Positions 53,151 through 61,603 of a stretch of 64,000 nt of DNA are shown in pieces. The position numbers were made by a program, and so were the translations under genes. The stretch comes from Sulfuricurvum sp. IAE1. Its GTDB lineage: Bacteria; Campylobacterota; Campylobacteria; Campylobacterales; Sulfurimonadaceae. The DNA lies in the NCBI RefSeq assembly GCF_004347735.1, contig NZ_SLTI01000058.1, positions 79,360 to 143,359 on the forward strand. The letters are read 5' to 3'. Each line of letters opens with the position of its first letter. Position 1 is the first letter of the stretch. The notes below the pieces were generated by a model. That model made no database searches, was not told where the DNA came from, and saw only the letters and a list, made by a program, of their open reading frames with translations.

Positions 53151-54371
53151 TTAGAAGAAAACACTCAAAGGCACAGCATACCGTTCGCCTGCTTCGTCCC
53201 CAAACGGTAAAATATGCTCACCTGAGTATAAAACAATCCCCAGTATTTTTTGAGTTGATTTTGACTGAAAATCGGCGATATGTTTGAAATCCTCTTTTTT
53301 AACCGTATGAGAAGCTTTGACTTCTATCGCAATGGTTTTGTTCCCTTTTTCGAGAATAAAATCTATCTCTTTTTTGTCATTGGTTCGGTAATGGAAGAGT
53401 GATGGCTGCGAGATGCTGTAGCTTGTATGTTTGAGAAGTTCGCTGTACACAAAGGTTTCAAATATATTTCCTTTATGATTGGATTCGTGCAGCTCTTCTA
53501 GACCGGTTACTCCCAATAGATGGCAAAACACTCCGCTATCGGTCATATACAGTTTAGGCGATTTGATAAACCGCTTGGATACATTCGAGCTGTAGGCTTT
53601 CAGCAGCGATATCTGATAAATCATCTCCAGCATGGAAAGATAGTTGTTGATGGTCGGCTCGGTCAGTGCCGCATCGCTTGCGATATCGGATTTGTTCAAA
53701 AGACCACAGCTTCTTGGTGCGATGATGTTAAAAAATTTGATAAAGGCACTGATGTCCCTCAGTTCGCCAACATCACGAATATCTCTTTCCACGTAGGTGC
53801 TGATATAGGAGTTGAACCACAGCGCTCTTCCTCTTACCGATTCTATTTTTTGAATTTCCGGATATCCGCCGCTGAGGATTGCTTTTAGGAGAGCATCATA
53901 GGAGATCCCGGTCGCTTGTATGCCACTGATCCCATGCGCGAACAAAGCATCAATGATATTTTCTTCGTGTTTGCCATTGATCTCTTTTTGGGACAACGGC
54001 CACATAACGATTTCAATGATTCTTCCGGCCAAAGTGTCTTTGGCTTTTTTCATATCCAATACATTGGCCGACCCAGTCAGAAGAAACGTACCGTTTATGC
54101 GCTTTTTATCGATATCGATTTTAATGCCTTCGAGTATTTCCGGTACCTTTTGAATCTCATCGAGTGTAACTGGCTTGGGCAAAGATACGACATATCCTAT
54201 TGCGTCATTCAATGCCGCTTCCCGTTCGCTCAAATCATCAAATACACGATATTCGCGATCCTGCCCCAAACACAATGTGGATTTACCGACCTGACGTGCA
54301 CCACTGAGCAATACTGCTGGCGATATGGCTAATGCTTCATATAAAATCGATATTGCTGTACGCGTAAACAT
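53151..54371 (-). CDS. AAA ATPase of the DUF4143 family
   Basis: 406 residues. Walker A is LSGARQVGKST (residues 22-32), Walker B-like PVTLDEIQKVPEIL, sensor LLTGSANVLDM. The C-terminal DUF4143 domain runs from about 190 to 400, ending in the nuclease-like strand set IDFILEKGNKTIAIEVKAS, which resembles a PD-(D/E)xK fold core (D...E-x-K). These proteins are common in accessory regions, often solitary and horizontally transferred, with unknown cellular function. Stand-alone gene, convergent with the two-gene remnant. Confidence 0.9.
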   Translation of the reverse strand: MFTRTAISILYEALAISPAVLLSGARQVGKSTLCLGQDREYRVFDDLSEREAALNDAIGYVVSLPKPVTLDEIQKVPEILEGIKIDIDKKRINGTFLLTGSANVLDMKKAKDTLAGRIIEIVMWPLSQKEINGKHEENIIDALFAHGISGIQATGISYDALLKAILSGGYPEIQKIESVRGRALWFNSYISTYVERDIRDVGELRDISAFIKFFNIIAPRSCGLLNKSDIASDAALTEPTINNYLSMLEMIYQISLLKAYSSNVSKRFIKSPKLYMTDSGVFCHLLGVTGLEELHESNHKGNIFETFVYSELLKHTSYSISQPSLFHYRTNDKKEIDFILEKGNKTIAIEVKASHTVKKEDFKHIADFQSKSTQKILGIVLYSGEHILPFGDEAGERYAVPLSVFF

Positions 54372-54526
54372 TTATATATCCATATTGTAAATTACAAAAG
54401 TATACTATTATAATTTAAAGATGTAAAGAATTGGTTTAGAAACATGTGATGCAATGTCCGCACAAGTAAAAGTCAAAGGAACCTACAGCCGGGCCGAATA
54501 TTTAAAGGAACACCACGGTCTCGTTC

Positions 54527-54560
54527 AGTGGTGGGGGAATTTTTTTAAAAAATCACCACT
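54527..54560 (-). terminator. Possible terminator after the integrase gene
   Basis: Seven-base arms AGTGGTG / CACCACT enclosing an A/T palindrome, 37 bases after the integrase stop on the minus strand. The hairpin is imperfect (a GGGGA bulge). The rest of the gap 54372-54596 has only a 39-codon frame (54454-54573, plus) without a ribosome site. Confidence 0.35.
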
Positions 54561-54596
54561 CCTTACAGATTAAATATAGTTATATAAGTTATTAAT

Positions 54597-55514
54597 TTAA
54601 CATAAATAATGCTCAGTTATCGAACTTCTGAAGTGCTTCATCTCCCACGAAACAGCCTGAAGCGATTCCTCATACGAATACCCTGCCCTCTGGTATTCGC
54701 GTACCCGCCGTTGAGCTGCCGTCCATCGAAAGCCGTGGGAACCGTGACATTCAATCTTTAATTTTGTACAGGTATTGCGAATATCATCGGCATAGCTTTT
54801 GTAGCTAATTTTGAATTTTCCTTCTTTCTCAATAATCTCTTCGATTTGTCGGTAGGTGTCGGTATCGACATATACATCACCAATTTTTCCGCCTTTTTCC
54901 TTTGTTTCTATCACGCCGACTTCTTTGTGAGTGATCGGATCAACTTTGTATCCATGCATCTGTTCAGCCCTAATCATAGATGCACCTTCAAATCGTGTTA
55001 TTCCAAATAGCTGCATTAATGCACAGAGGCGATGTTTTGGATCTGAAAGAGAATCAATCAATTTTTTTGGATCTTTATATACCCTACTGTGGTATCCGTC
55101 ATAGACCCGATCGAGATTTCGGGCCAGATTGAGTTGAATCTGCCTGACCTTGAAATCGTAATGTCTGGCTTCGCCGTATTTTTGCAGAGTATAGCGTTTC
55201 AATGCTATTTCAAGTTTTCCGAGAGAGGCTGATAGCTTTTGAAGATATGATTTTGATGGGTAATATTCGATTTTGTAAAGCATATAAACTTCAATATATT
55301 CGCCAGTGATTTGCTCAAAATCCTTGATCTGACACTGCTCTTTTAAATAGTGCCCAAAATTTTTCCAGACTGACCGATAAGTTTCCATCGCTTTATAGCT
55401 GGCCACGCATTGGTAATGGGGATGACTCGGGTCGACCCGTTCTTCTTTTTTGGCTCCTTCGACAAATATCACTTTGACCAATTCGGCAGTCTGCCAATCA
55501 ATTGAACCTCTCAT
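54597..55514 (-). CDS. Tyrosine recombinase/integrase
   Basis: 305 residues. The C-terminal half has the catalytic series of phage-type integrases: Arg in LFGITRFEGASMIRAEQM, Lys in TKEKGGKIGDVYV, His/Arg in GSHGFRWTAAQRR, and the final His...Tyr in MKHFRSSITEHYLC, with the tyrosine three residues from the end. The N-terminal half is a helical core-binding domain. H-x-x-R is preserved as HGFR. It should catalyse integration or excision of the AT-rich element. It follows the operon of the AlpA/DUF3987 genes on the same strand but after a terminator, so it is separately expressed. Confidence 0.82.
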   Translation of the reverse strand: MRGSIDWQTAELVKVIFVEGAKKEERVDPSHPHYQCVASYKAMETYRSVWKNFGHYLKEQCQIKDFEQITGEYIEVYMLYKIEYYPSKSYLQKLSASLGKLEIALKRYTLQKYGEARHYDFKVRQIQLNLARNLDRVYDGYHSRVYKDPKKLIDSLSDPKHRLCALMQLFGITRFEGASMIRAEQMHGYKVDPITHKEVGVIETKEKGGKIGDVYVDTDTYRQIEEIIEKEGKFKISYKSYADDIRNTCTKLKIECHGSHGFRWTAAQRRVREYQRAGYSYEESLQAVSWEMKHFRSSITEHYLC

Positions 55515-55777
55515 ACTTTTTTCTCTTGTTGAATTTGTTTATTCCCATCTATCATATGGGTATGGTGTTGAGTCAATATATCTTTTCATGACCAGGAAAA
55601 GCGGAAACTGGTTTGATTGATTTTTGCGGTTCGTTATCACACAAGACAGATCAATTCAACTGAACATGTACGACACTTTCAACAGGGAAAGATTTTTGAT
55701 TTACAACAAGATGAAAAAAAAGAAGATGGAAAAATTATATAGGGAATTCTGTAAAGTGCAACGTGAATATGTTTTCA

Positions 55778-55802
55778 AAAAGGGAGACATCGTCTCCCTT
55801 TT
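55778..55802 (-). terminator. Intrinsic terminator of the element's minus-strand operon
   Basis: Perfect 11-base arms AAAAGGGAGAC / GTCTCCCTTTT with a three-base loop. On the minus strand the stem is followed by five T. It begins at the stop codon of the gene ending at 55802. Confidence 0.85.
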
Positions 55803-56329
55803 CACCGTTTCCTTCGAGGTTCCTTGTTGATGAGACATCCCCAGAAATACGAGATTTGATGGATAAACTTTACATTGATGATTTGACCAAAAGTTTCCTG
55901 CAAAAATTCCAAAAACTTTACACGTCGCTTTACAGGATTCATCAATTTTCTTCTCCTGTCTGAATGAATTTCAGACAGGCATGGCGCAGAGTTAAAACCT
56001 CCACGCATCACTTTTGCCGTTGCTTCAGCGATTACATGTGCTTGTATGTGCGGAATGACATCCTCAAGACATGTCGCGTTCAGCGATTGTTTCAAACGTC
56101 TGTTTACCGTCCACCTTATCCAAGGTAACGGTTGCCGGTAATAGATCATTCTTGCCGTTTCATAATATAGTATTTTCTGCTCTACTGATTGCACGAACTC
56201 TGCAAGAAAAAGCTTCATCTCCTCCGAGAGGCCTAGATCGTAATTTCGGATGATAGCCGTTTCATACCCTTTGATCACGTATTGAACGCGTTCATCATAT
56301 CCCAAAGTTTTATCGTATCGCTTGGCCAT
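55802..56329 (-). CDS. Hypothetical protein of the mobile element
   Basis: 175 residues from ATG 56329 (GGAG six bases upstream; a tandem ATG precedes it). Basic, helical, no membrane segment. It has a Tyr-rich first third (RYDKTLGYDERVQYVIKGYETAIIRNYDLGL) and a basic C-terminus. I recognise no domain. It overlaps the previous gene by 20 bases and is the last in the operon, ending at a strong terminator. Confidence 0.65.
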   Translation of the reverse strand: MAKRYDKTLGYDERVQYVIKGYETAIIRNYDLGLSEEMKLFLAEFVQSVEQKILYYETARMIYYRQPLPWIRWTVNRRLKQSLNATCLEDVIPHIQAHVIAEATAKVMRGGFNSAPCLSEIHSDRRRKLMNPVKRRVKFLEFLQETFGQIINVKFIHQISYFWGCLINKEPRRKR

Positions 56330-56738
56330 CATGTTCTCCGAAATCACATTTATTCAAAATTTTTGTAATTTTGTTGTATATGATCATCGCTTCAGCCTTA
56401 TTGTATTTGACAGATAAAGCATCAAAGCCATCGCCATCATCATAAAAAGTCGTCTCGATTTGCACTCCAATTTTTGGAATGTTTTCCTCGATGACAAGTG
56501 AAAAGACACAACCTAACAATGTGTATCTACTCTCCTTGTGATATCCGTTTCGTATGAATGCATTGAACATTTCTGAAAACGTAACCGCCTGCCCCCATGA
56601 ACATGCCACCATTACTGAACCTAACGACAACGACTCGATCGTATATCTTTTTGCCAGTTTATTTGGCTCTGAAATAGCAAGAATCACGCATGACAATGGA
56701 CCATAAATAGGCATTTCAAAATATGTCTTATTCAACAT
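56310..56738 (-). CDS. Hypothetical protein of the mobile element
   Basis: 142 residues, beta-rich and of mixed hydrophobicity (MPIYGPLSCVILAISEPNKLA, YTLLGCVFSLVIEENIPKIGVQIETTF), no clear signal peptide. No family recognised. Overlaps the upstream gene by 11 bases and the downstream gene by 20, so it belongs to a tightly packed operon typical of plasmid or satellite modules. Confidence 0.65.
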   Translation of the reverse strand: MLNKTYFEMPIYGPLSCVILAISEPNKLAKRYTIESLSLGSVMVACSWGQAVTFSEMFNAFIRNGYHKESRYTLLGCVFSLVIEENIPKIGVQIETTFYDDGDGFDALSVKYNKAEAMIIYNKITKILNKCDFGEHDGQAIR

Positions 56739-57234
56739 TTTCAGCCCCTTTCAAAGAATGGTAAAACTTCCCGATTTCCGTATGCGATACAGAAAACCGA
56801 TGGTATGTGAGAAGATAATTCGATACGTTTCGCAGTGAATAACCTTCATTCTCGATCAAATTCAAAATGATTCCCTGCATATTCAGGAGCTTTTCGCGTT
56901 TTTTACTCAGTCGCGGCTTTCTCAACTGCTTGGCGCGTGTTTGCGAAATTTTCCGCATAAACCCGAAATTTTTGGATCTGTTTTTGCGGTTTATCGAGAC
57001 AGACTGTTGAACTATCTCTTTGATTGCCAAATAGAAAGCAATCACATCAAGGAGCACAATATCCTGCGAAGTCTCGACATTTTTAAGACGGTAAAAATGA
57101 TTTTTTTTGAGCTTGAAAACATCAAGTATGATTTGATCATTTTGATGGGCAAGCCAACGTATGCTTTTTTGGCGATCTTTATAGCTAATAACCGTTTTTG
57201 TATTTATGCTATGGGTAAGTTCATTCAAATCCAT
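56728..57234 (-). CDS. Small helix-turn-helix-like protein, plasmid-type
   Basis: 168 residues from ATG 57234 with GAGG eight bases upstream; the longer open frame runs into the repeat cluster and lacks a ribosome site. The last 60 residues (KLLNMQGIILNLIENEGYSLRNVSNYLLTYHRFSVSHTEIGKFYHSLK) have the eGYS-L-x2-V-x2-Y-L ... S-x-T-E-I-x-K-F pattern of TraK/MobC-like DNA-binding helices, shared with the small protein at 58980-59255. It may bind the adjacent heptamer cluster. Confidence 0.65.
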   Translation of the reverse strand: MDLNELTHSINTKTVISYKDRQKSIRWLAHQNDQIILDVFKLKKNHFYRLKNVETSQDIVLLDVIAFYLAIKEIVQQSVSINRKNRSKNFGFMRKISQTRAKQLRKPRLSKKREKLLNMQGIILNLIENEGYSLRNVSNYLLTYHRFSVSHTEIGKFYHSLKGAENVE

Positions 57235-57255
57235 AATGTTTCCTCTAAAGGTGGT

Positions 57256-57438
57256 ACCGACAGACCGACAAAGCTTCCAAAGTCCCTCAGCACTGTTGTT
57301 TTGATGTCGGTTCCGATACAGATTATTAGCCGACATTCGACCGACACAGTCGGTTTTTGTCGGCAAGCCTATTGTTAATGACCGACGGCCTGTATAAGCC
57401 TCATTAACGATATTCCGAGTGATTTTGTCGGTGTCGGT
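57256..57438. repeat. Iteron-like cluster of ten ACCGACA/TGTCGGT heptamers
   Basis: In the 204-base gap between the DUF3987 gene and the next gene, ACCGACA-type heptamers start at 57256, 57264, 57329, 57340 and 57381, and the reverse TGTCGGT-type at 57305, 57348, 57358, 57426 and 57432 (some with one change in the outer base). Two pairs are near-tandem (8 and 6 bp apart). The block 57329-57364 folds into nested stems (GCCGACA...TGTCGGC around ACCGAC...GTCGGT). A replication origin or a multi-site operator are the main readings. Confidence 0.8.
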
Positions 57439-58755
57439 TCAGGATTTAGAATAAAATCCTTCTGAATCGCAATTGGCCCAATTTTGATGTATCAAACCGT
57501 CCAAAACGGATTTGATTTCATCTTTTCTGTGTGGGCTTAATCGTCGGATGATGTCTCGCAAACTACTTTTTTGATGACGCTGCAATTGGTTTTTAACCCG
57601 ATCTTCCAGACTCAAACGGCCATTTTTGGAATGAGCGTATGCCAGTATTTCTTGAAAATGATGTTCATCCAGATAATCCAGGATTTTGATAGCACTGTTC
57701 ATTGTTACTGCGTTAATTTCAAAACAGTCGGGTGTATTGTTCTCAACATTTGTGCACAAATGCAGCAAAGCAGCGATTCGTTGACTGATAGTAAGCAGCC
57801 GAACTTCGAAGCCAGCCGTATCGTCCTGTACATAATATTTGTGTCGGTAACGCTTGTTGATATCCGTATGGTAATTCATATATATCTCGCAAGCTTCGTT
57901 TCCAAGATAGAAAACCTTTTCTTCTGCAAACTCGTGAAATTTTCTTGCAAAGCTTTCTATAGATGCCGTTTGCTCGCGTTTAAGCTCTTGGCGTAAAGGA
58001 ATCGGTTTGTGCTTACCGAAAATCACCAAAAAACGATTGAGTAATCCATCAGCAATCATTTCACGCATATCTGATGGTGTCAGATTGCTCGATCCGATTG
58101 TCGATGCGGCGAATAATCCCATCCCCTGAACGACAATGTGCTTGGAACGCTTTGTATCCTTCAATTTTCTAGTGACCATTGTCCCTGAATCAAAAATCTG
58201 CATCAAAGCCCGTATCAGATTTGCTTTGACGGTATCGTTCTTGCTGGATCGGTAAAGTTTTCCGAATTCATCCAAAACGACATGTAATGCACTTTTGTTA
58301 TCAAGTGAATTTTCCAGTCCTTCTGCACTGGCAGCATCAAGAAAAACATCCTGATATGTCTTTATTTCATCTCCACCTGATTCGTCAATTTTGCTCAACT
58401 CCCGATCAAGCCAGTTGAGAAAATATTTTCTTACGATCATCGCTGCCGATGTTTTACCAACGCCTGAGGGTGCGAACAGAGCCATAAACAAAATTATGCT
58501 CCGTCCCTCATTCTCTTTTGATTGTGCCACTTTGGCCCCACTGCACAATGCAGGCAGAGCACATAGGACACTCAAAGCGATGCTGTCTATATGGGCATGA
58601 ACAATTTCATTTAACGCCTTCACAATTTCATAGAGTAAAGAAGGCAACACCTCTTTCCAAAAAGAATCAGGGTATAATTCGGATGTATTTCCAATATTGC
58701 AATTTTCTGAAGAGATAGTTGCCGCTTTCTCTTCAGTCTCTTTCATCTTATTCAT
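57439..58755 (-). CDS. DUF3987-family helicase/primase-like ATPase
   Basis: 438 residues from ATG 58755, chosen for AGGTG six bases upstream (an ATG three codons earlier is too near the ribosome site). Walker A is FAPSGVGKTSAAM (about residue 80), Walker B-like LHVVLDEFGKLY, and the arginine/sensor region SNLTPSDMREMIADGLLNRFLVIFG. The family is found in plasmids, phages and satellites next to AlpA-like regulators and is thought to act in element replication. The iteron-like cluster directly downstream supports that role. It overlaps the AlpA gene by eight bases. Confidence 0.87.
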   Translation of the reverse strand: MNKMKETEEKAATISSENCNIGNTSELYPDSFWKEVLPSLLYEIVKALNEIVHAHIDSIALSVLCALPALCSGAKVAQSKENEGRSIILFMALFAPSGVGKTSAAMIVRKYFLNWLDRELSKIDESGGDEIKTYQDVFLDAASAEGLENSLDNKSALHVVLDEFGKLYRSSKNDTVKANLIRALMQIFDSGTMVTRKLKDTKRSKHIVVQGMGLFAASTIGSSNLTPSDMREMIADGLLNRFLVIFGKHKPIPLRQELKREQTASIESFARKFHEFAEEKVFYLGNEACEIYMNYHTDINKRYRHKYYVQDDTAGFEVRLLTISQRIAALLHLCTNVENNTPDCFEINAVTMNSAIKILDYLDEHHFQEILAYAHSKNGRLSLEDRVKNQLQRHQKSSLRDIIRRLSPHRKDEIKSVLDGLIHQNWANCDSEGFYSKS

Positions 58756-58930
58756 GCCATTCACCTGCTATGAATCGGTTGATTTCAGATTCATGCCACA
58801 CACGAACACTTTGAGACAGTTTCATCCCCTGCGGGAAACGCCCCTGTTTTATCCACAACCAGATTGTTGAACGCCCTAAGGCAACTTTGTTTTGTACTTC
58901 GCGAAACCGTAATAACCGTTCTTGGGTCAT
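58748..58930 (-). CDS. AlpA-family transcriptional regulator/excisionase-like
   Basis: 60 residues from ATG 58930 (AAGGAG at six bases). MTQERLLRFREVQNKVALGRSTIWLWIKQGRFPQGMKLSQSVRVWHESEINRFIAGEW is the typical AlpA/MerR-like winged helix: R-F-x-E-V, S-T-I-W-x-W-I-x-x-G-x-F-P, W-x-E-x-E-I-x-x-F. Such proteins regulate integrase expression or direct excision. It is between the small DNA-binding protein and DUF3987. Confidence 0.88.
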   Translation of the reverse strand: MTQERLLRFREVQNKVALGRSTIWLWIKQGRFPQGMKLSQSVRVWHESEINRFIAGEWHE

Positions 58931-58979
58931 TTTTTCTCCTTTGTTTTTTGGGAAATCAATTGGGTATGAAATGCACAAA

Positions 58980-59255
58980 CTATCTCATTGTGTCCTCCTC
59001 ATGGGAATTGATTTTTTTCTTTATCTGACGGTCCAAAAAACGTTTGATTTCTGATGGATATGCTTTGACATTGTTTTCGTGTAAAGCTTCAGACAATTGT
59101 GCATAAGAATACCCCTGCTTGCGCAACTCAATCATTGAGTCGAAAAATGGCAACAGTTTTGAAGAATTTTTTCTTGGAGCATGTTGATCTCCATATTCTT
59201 TAAGTGACTTTTTCATACGATTTTCATCCCTTCTTTGTTGATTATTTATTGTCAT
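58980..59255 (-). CDS. Small plasmid-type DNA-binding protein
   Basis: 91 residues if started at ATG 59255; a 107-residue form from 59303 would begin inside the palindrome and lacks a ribosome site. KLLPFFDSMIELRKQGYSYAQLSEALHENNVKAYPSEIKRFLDRQIKKK has the L-R-x-x-G-Y-S-Y-x-x-L-x-x-x-L ... S-E-I-x-R-F-L pattern of small plasmid regulators (TraK/MobC-like). First gene of the minus-strand operon; the palindrome just upstream is its likely own operator. Confidence 0.72.
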   Translation of the reverse strand: MTINNQQRRDENRMKKSLKEYGDQHAPRKNSSKLLPFFDSMIELRKQGYSYAQLSEALHENNVKAYPSEIKRFLDRQIKKKINSHEEDTMR

Positions 59256-59283
59256 TTTTCCAGATGAAATAAATTTGTCATAA

Positions 59284-59312
59284 TTTGCTTCGATGAATTT
59301 CATCGAAGCAAA
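59284..59312. promoter_or_regulatory. 29-bp perfect palindrome, probable operator
   Basis: Fourteen-base arms TTTGCTTCGATGAA / TTCATCGAAGCAAA around a single T. It lies between divergent genes, 29 bases upstream of the start at 59255 and 93 bases before the gene at 59405. Length and symmetry suit a dimeric repressor of the operon. Confidence 0.75.
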
Positions 59313-59404
59313 AAGCCATTTTTTAGGGCTTTATATAAAGTTACAGTCATATAAAAACAAATTTTTAAGCTATTTTTAATATTTACAAAAGGTGCAAAAT
59401 ACTA

Positions 59405-60619
59405 ATGACAGACAATTTTTTTGAAGAAATTAAACGTTTGGATGAGCAGATTGAACTTTGTCATGCAGATTATGAATTCAAAAGAAAAGACATTTTAAAT
59501 CGAATTCAACAAGATTTGGAAAAACTTGAAAATGATTATGAACAATGTATTGATAATTACGAAAATAAAAAGAAAAATATCTATGATAATTTAGAACGAA
59601 ACTATAATAGCTCCGAACAAAACGAAGTTTATGTCGCTTTAAATCATCTAAACGATATTGATTCTTCCATATTTATGAATATAACTACTTCATTACAAGC
59701 TTCAGAAATAATCTATAAAGAACCTGATCAAGAAACGTTAATCAAAGGAGCATTGTATTTTGAAAAATTTATGAAATTTGAGATGCATGTCCTTACTTCC
59801 AAAAAAGAAAAAGATTTGGATCTGTCAGCGCAAATCTATATGTATGAACAATATTTTCCATACTACAATCTTATGAAAGATTTTTTTGGAGATTACTCTA
59901 GAATTGCCCCCAGTTATGTTATTCCCCCATATTTCGATGATTGTTATTCATCAATGTCTACCAAAGCATATTATTTGTCTGAATTTGATAAAAGTCAGTT
60001 GCAACAATTGAAAGAATACATTTCAAATTCACTTAAAAGATCTCTTTATATTCTTGAAAAATCTCAAGATCTTCCGATAAGAACGAAAGAACTTGGTCCC
60101 ATTGCATATTTTTGTGACATACAGGATGAAGAAGTCAAAACTGAAAGAAAAAAAAATATTGAGAAACGTGTATTATCTTTCCAAAGTAAATTGCAAAATT
60201 TCAAGCTAGATTTAAATGATAAAAATATGGAAAATTTTGTTATTGACATACTCCCGCGTCTATCTAATTCGAATAGAGAGCTTGTCTTGATTGAAGGGTC
60301 AATTTCAGAAGATGAAAAAGATGCATATTTTCCTCAATTATCAATAATTTTTGGTGTGAGACTTTTAAAAGAATTACTTCAAGATCTCAATAAATCTGTT
60401 TTCGGAAGCCCAACAAAAGGTGGATGGCAATCCAAAATTAGAAATAATTTTCATCGAGACAAGACTTCATTTAAAAGAGTGCACAAAAATTTTTATAATA
60501 AAAATGTAAATTTTGGAAGATTAGATAAATTTGAATACTCACTGGATCTTTTTTTAAATGGAAATATTTTTAACTTTGGTCTGAATTTTTCAAAAATCTT
60601 AAATTTATCTGAAGATTAG
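59405..60619 (+). CDS. Orphan AT-rich coiled-coil protein
   Basis: 404 residues, strongly AT-rich in codon use. Residues 1-75 form a charged coiled coil (EEIKRLDEQIELCHADYEFKRKDILNRIQQDLEKLENDYEQ). The rest is mixed alpha/beta without known catalytic motifs, and the last 70 residues are Asn/Phe/Lys-rich (FKRVHKNFYNKNVNFGRLDKFEYSLDLFLNGNIFNFG). No signal peptide. It stands alone, divergent from the element operon. Accessory cargo such as a phage-defence protein is possible but nothing in the sequence proves it. Confidence 0.75.
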   Translation: MTDNFFEEIKRLDEQIELCHADYEFKRKDILNRIQQDLEKLENDYEQCIDNYENKKKNIYDNLERNYNSSEQNEVYVALNHLNDIDSSIFMNITTSLQASEIIYKEPDQETLIKGALYFEKFMKFEMHVLTSKKEKDLDLSAQIYMYEQYFPYYNLMKDFFGDYSRIAPSYVIPPYFDDCYSSMSTKAYYLSEFDKSQLQQLKEYISNSLKRSLYILEKSQDLPIRTKELGPIAYFCDIQDEEVKTERKKNIEKRVLSFQSKLQNFKLDLNDKNMENFVIDILPRLSNSNRELVLIEGSISEDEKDAYFPQLSIIFGVRLLKELLQDLNKSVFGSPTKGGWQSKIRNNFHRDKTSFKRVHKNFYNKNVNFGRLDKFEYSLDLFLNGNIFNFGLNFSKILNLSED

Positions 60620-60936
60620 AATGTTGTATCTGTACAATGAATTTTTTTGAAATCCCATCAAGCCCAATAACTTTTGAAAATTCCTTTTTAAACCCCTTGT
60701 TTTGAATTCAAATCCGTTATACAATTTCTTCAGTCGCGACCGAGAGCGCTCTCTTGAGTTTTCGGTGAAACAGGATTCGGGGTAGCTTCCGGATCCGCTT
60801 TCTTACATCTATAGGTGCCTACAATCCCGAACGGGCACTTTCATCCATTGTTCGACTTGATTTTAAAAAAGGCCCAATCAGAGGAGGACCTTTTGTTGTC
60901 CGAATTCCTGTGTATTACGGGAATTTTTCTAATTTT
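60620..60936. other. Gap before the accessory operon; open but startless frame
   Basis: 317 bases. From 60769 the plus strand is open in the frame of the small reading frame at 60985-61053 and encodes sensible-looking residues (GAYNPERALSSIVRLDFKKG ... PIRGGPFVVRIPVYYG) but has no ATG before 60937. This could be the end of a gene that lost its start. An imperfect inverted repeat AAAAGGCCC / GGACCTTTT is at about 60866-60894. No RNA gene recognised. Confidence 0.4.
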
Positions 60937-60984
60937 ATGTCGCCCTACCATTTGTGCGACGATGGCAAACCCAAGGAGCAAGAT

Positions 60985-61053
60985 ATGAGACAGGTGTTGT
61001 ACACCATTGCCTTTCGCAACGACGAAGGGATATTTAAGAAACAGGAGAGGTGA
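60985..61053 (+). CDS. 22-residue small frame at the head of the accessory operon
   Basis: ATG with a strong AAGGAG seven bases upstream, reading MRQVLYTIAFRNDEGIFKKQER, stop two bases before the next ATG. An in-frame ATG at 60937 would give 38 residues. Either a leader peptide, a small protein, or the tail of a broken gene (see the open frame upstream). Confidence 0.4.
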   Translation: MRQVLYTIAFRNDEGIFKKQER

Positions 61054-61054
61054 G

Positions 61055-61570
61055 ATGGAAACATTCTTGAATTTCGCTGACCCGTTCACGTGGCTGTTTT
61101 TACTGACCGTGACGATCGGGACCGGAATGATCATCTTCGGCAATGCCGGGTGGTTTTTGCTTGGAATTTTCATCCTTTTCATGAACGCTCTGATCCTGCA
61201 TGACAGCTATCAGCAGCAAAGCGATATCCGCTATGTTTACGAGAGCTTTAAGCAGGGGAAAAGGATTGAATGCGGAGTGTGGAGGGGACAACAGATTATC
61301 GCCGATCCCGCACAGGGGTGGACGCTGAGTGGCGGAAGGTTCATCAGCAAAGATACTGTCCTGACCGATCCGGGGCTCTGCAGCGTCATGGAAGAAAAAT
61401 CACCGCAGGTATCACCTGTCGGGCCGGTGATCTTTTTCTTTGTGATCCTATGTATCTCACTTCTGGCACGCCTGGGAATGAGAAAACAGGAAGGTAGGGC
61501 TATTTGGTCGGGAGAGAGAATTAAGAAGGATTCTGAAAACAACATGGAGGTGAAGGATGAACATCCTTGA
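61055..61570 (+). CDS. Membrane protein of the accessory operon
   Basis: 171 residues from ATG 61055 (AGGAGAGGTGAG upstream). Two N-terminal membrane segments (WLFLLTVTIGTGMIIFG; WFLLGIFILFMNALIL), a soluble domain of about 75 residues, and a third membrane segment (PVIFFFVILCISLLARL) then a charged tail. No family recognised. Base composition is more like the chromosome than the AT-rich genes to its left. Confidence 0.75.
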   Translation: METFLNFADPFTWLFLLTVTIGTGMIIFGNAGWFLLGIFILFMNALILHDSYQQQSDIRYVYESFKQGKRIECGVWRGQQIIADPAQGWTLSGGRFISKDTVLTDPGLCSVMEEKSPQVSPVGPVIFFFVILCISLLARLGMRKQEGRAIWSGERIKKDSENNMEVKDEHP

Positions 61571-61603
61571 ATGGTTCACAGTGCAGTCCAAAGGAGGTAA
61601 CCC

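Noticed and set aside
54454..54573. 39-codon plus-strand gene between the ATPase and integrase genes
   Set aside because: No Shine-Dalgarno, overlaps the hairpins after the integrase gene, and no recognisable family.
55624..55830. 68-codon plus-strand gene
   Set aside because: TTG start without ribosome site and its 3' end runs through a perfect terminator stem belonging to the opposite strand.
57235..57366. N-terminal extension of the small element protein across the repeat cluster
   Set aside because: The extension would encode the heptamers as protein, lacks a ribosome site, and a better ATG lies at 57234.
57256..57438. CRISPR array
   Set aside because: Repeats are only seven bases, in both orientations and with irregular spacing; no cas genes are near.
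60841..61182. 113-codon minus-strand gene
   Set aside because: It overlaps the start of the well-supported plus-strand membrane protein and has no ribosome site.
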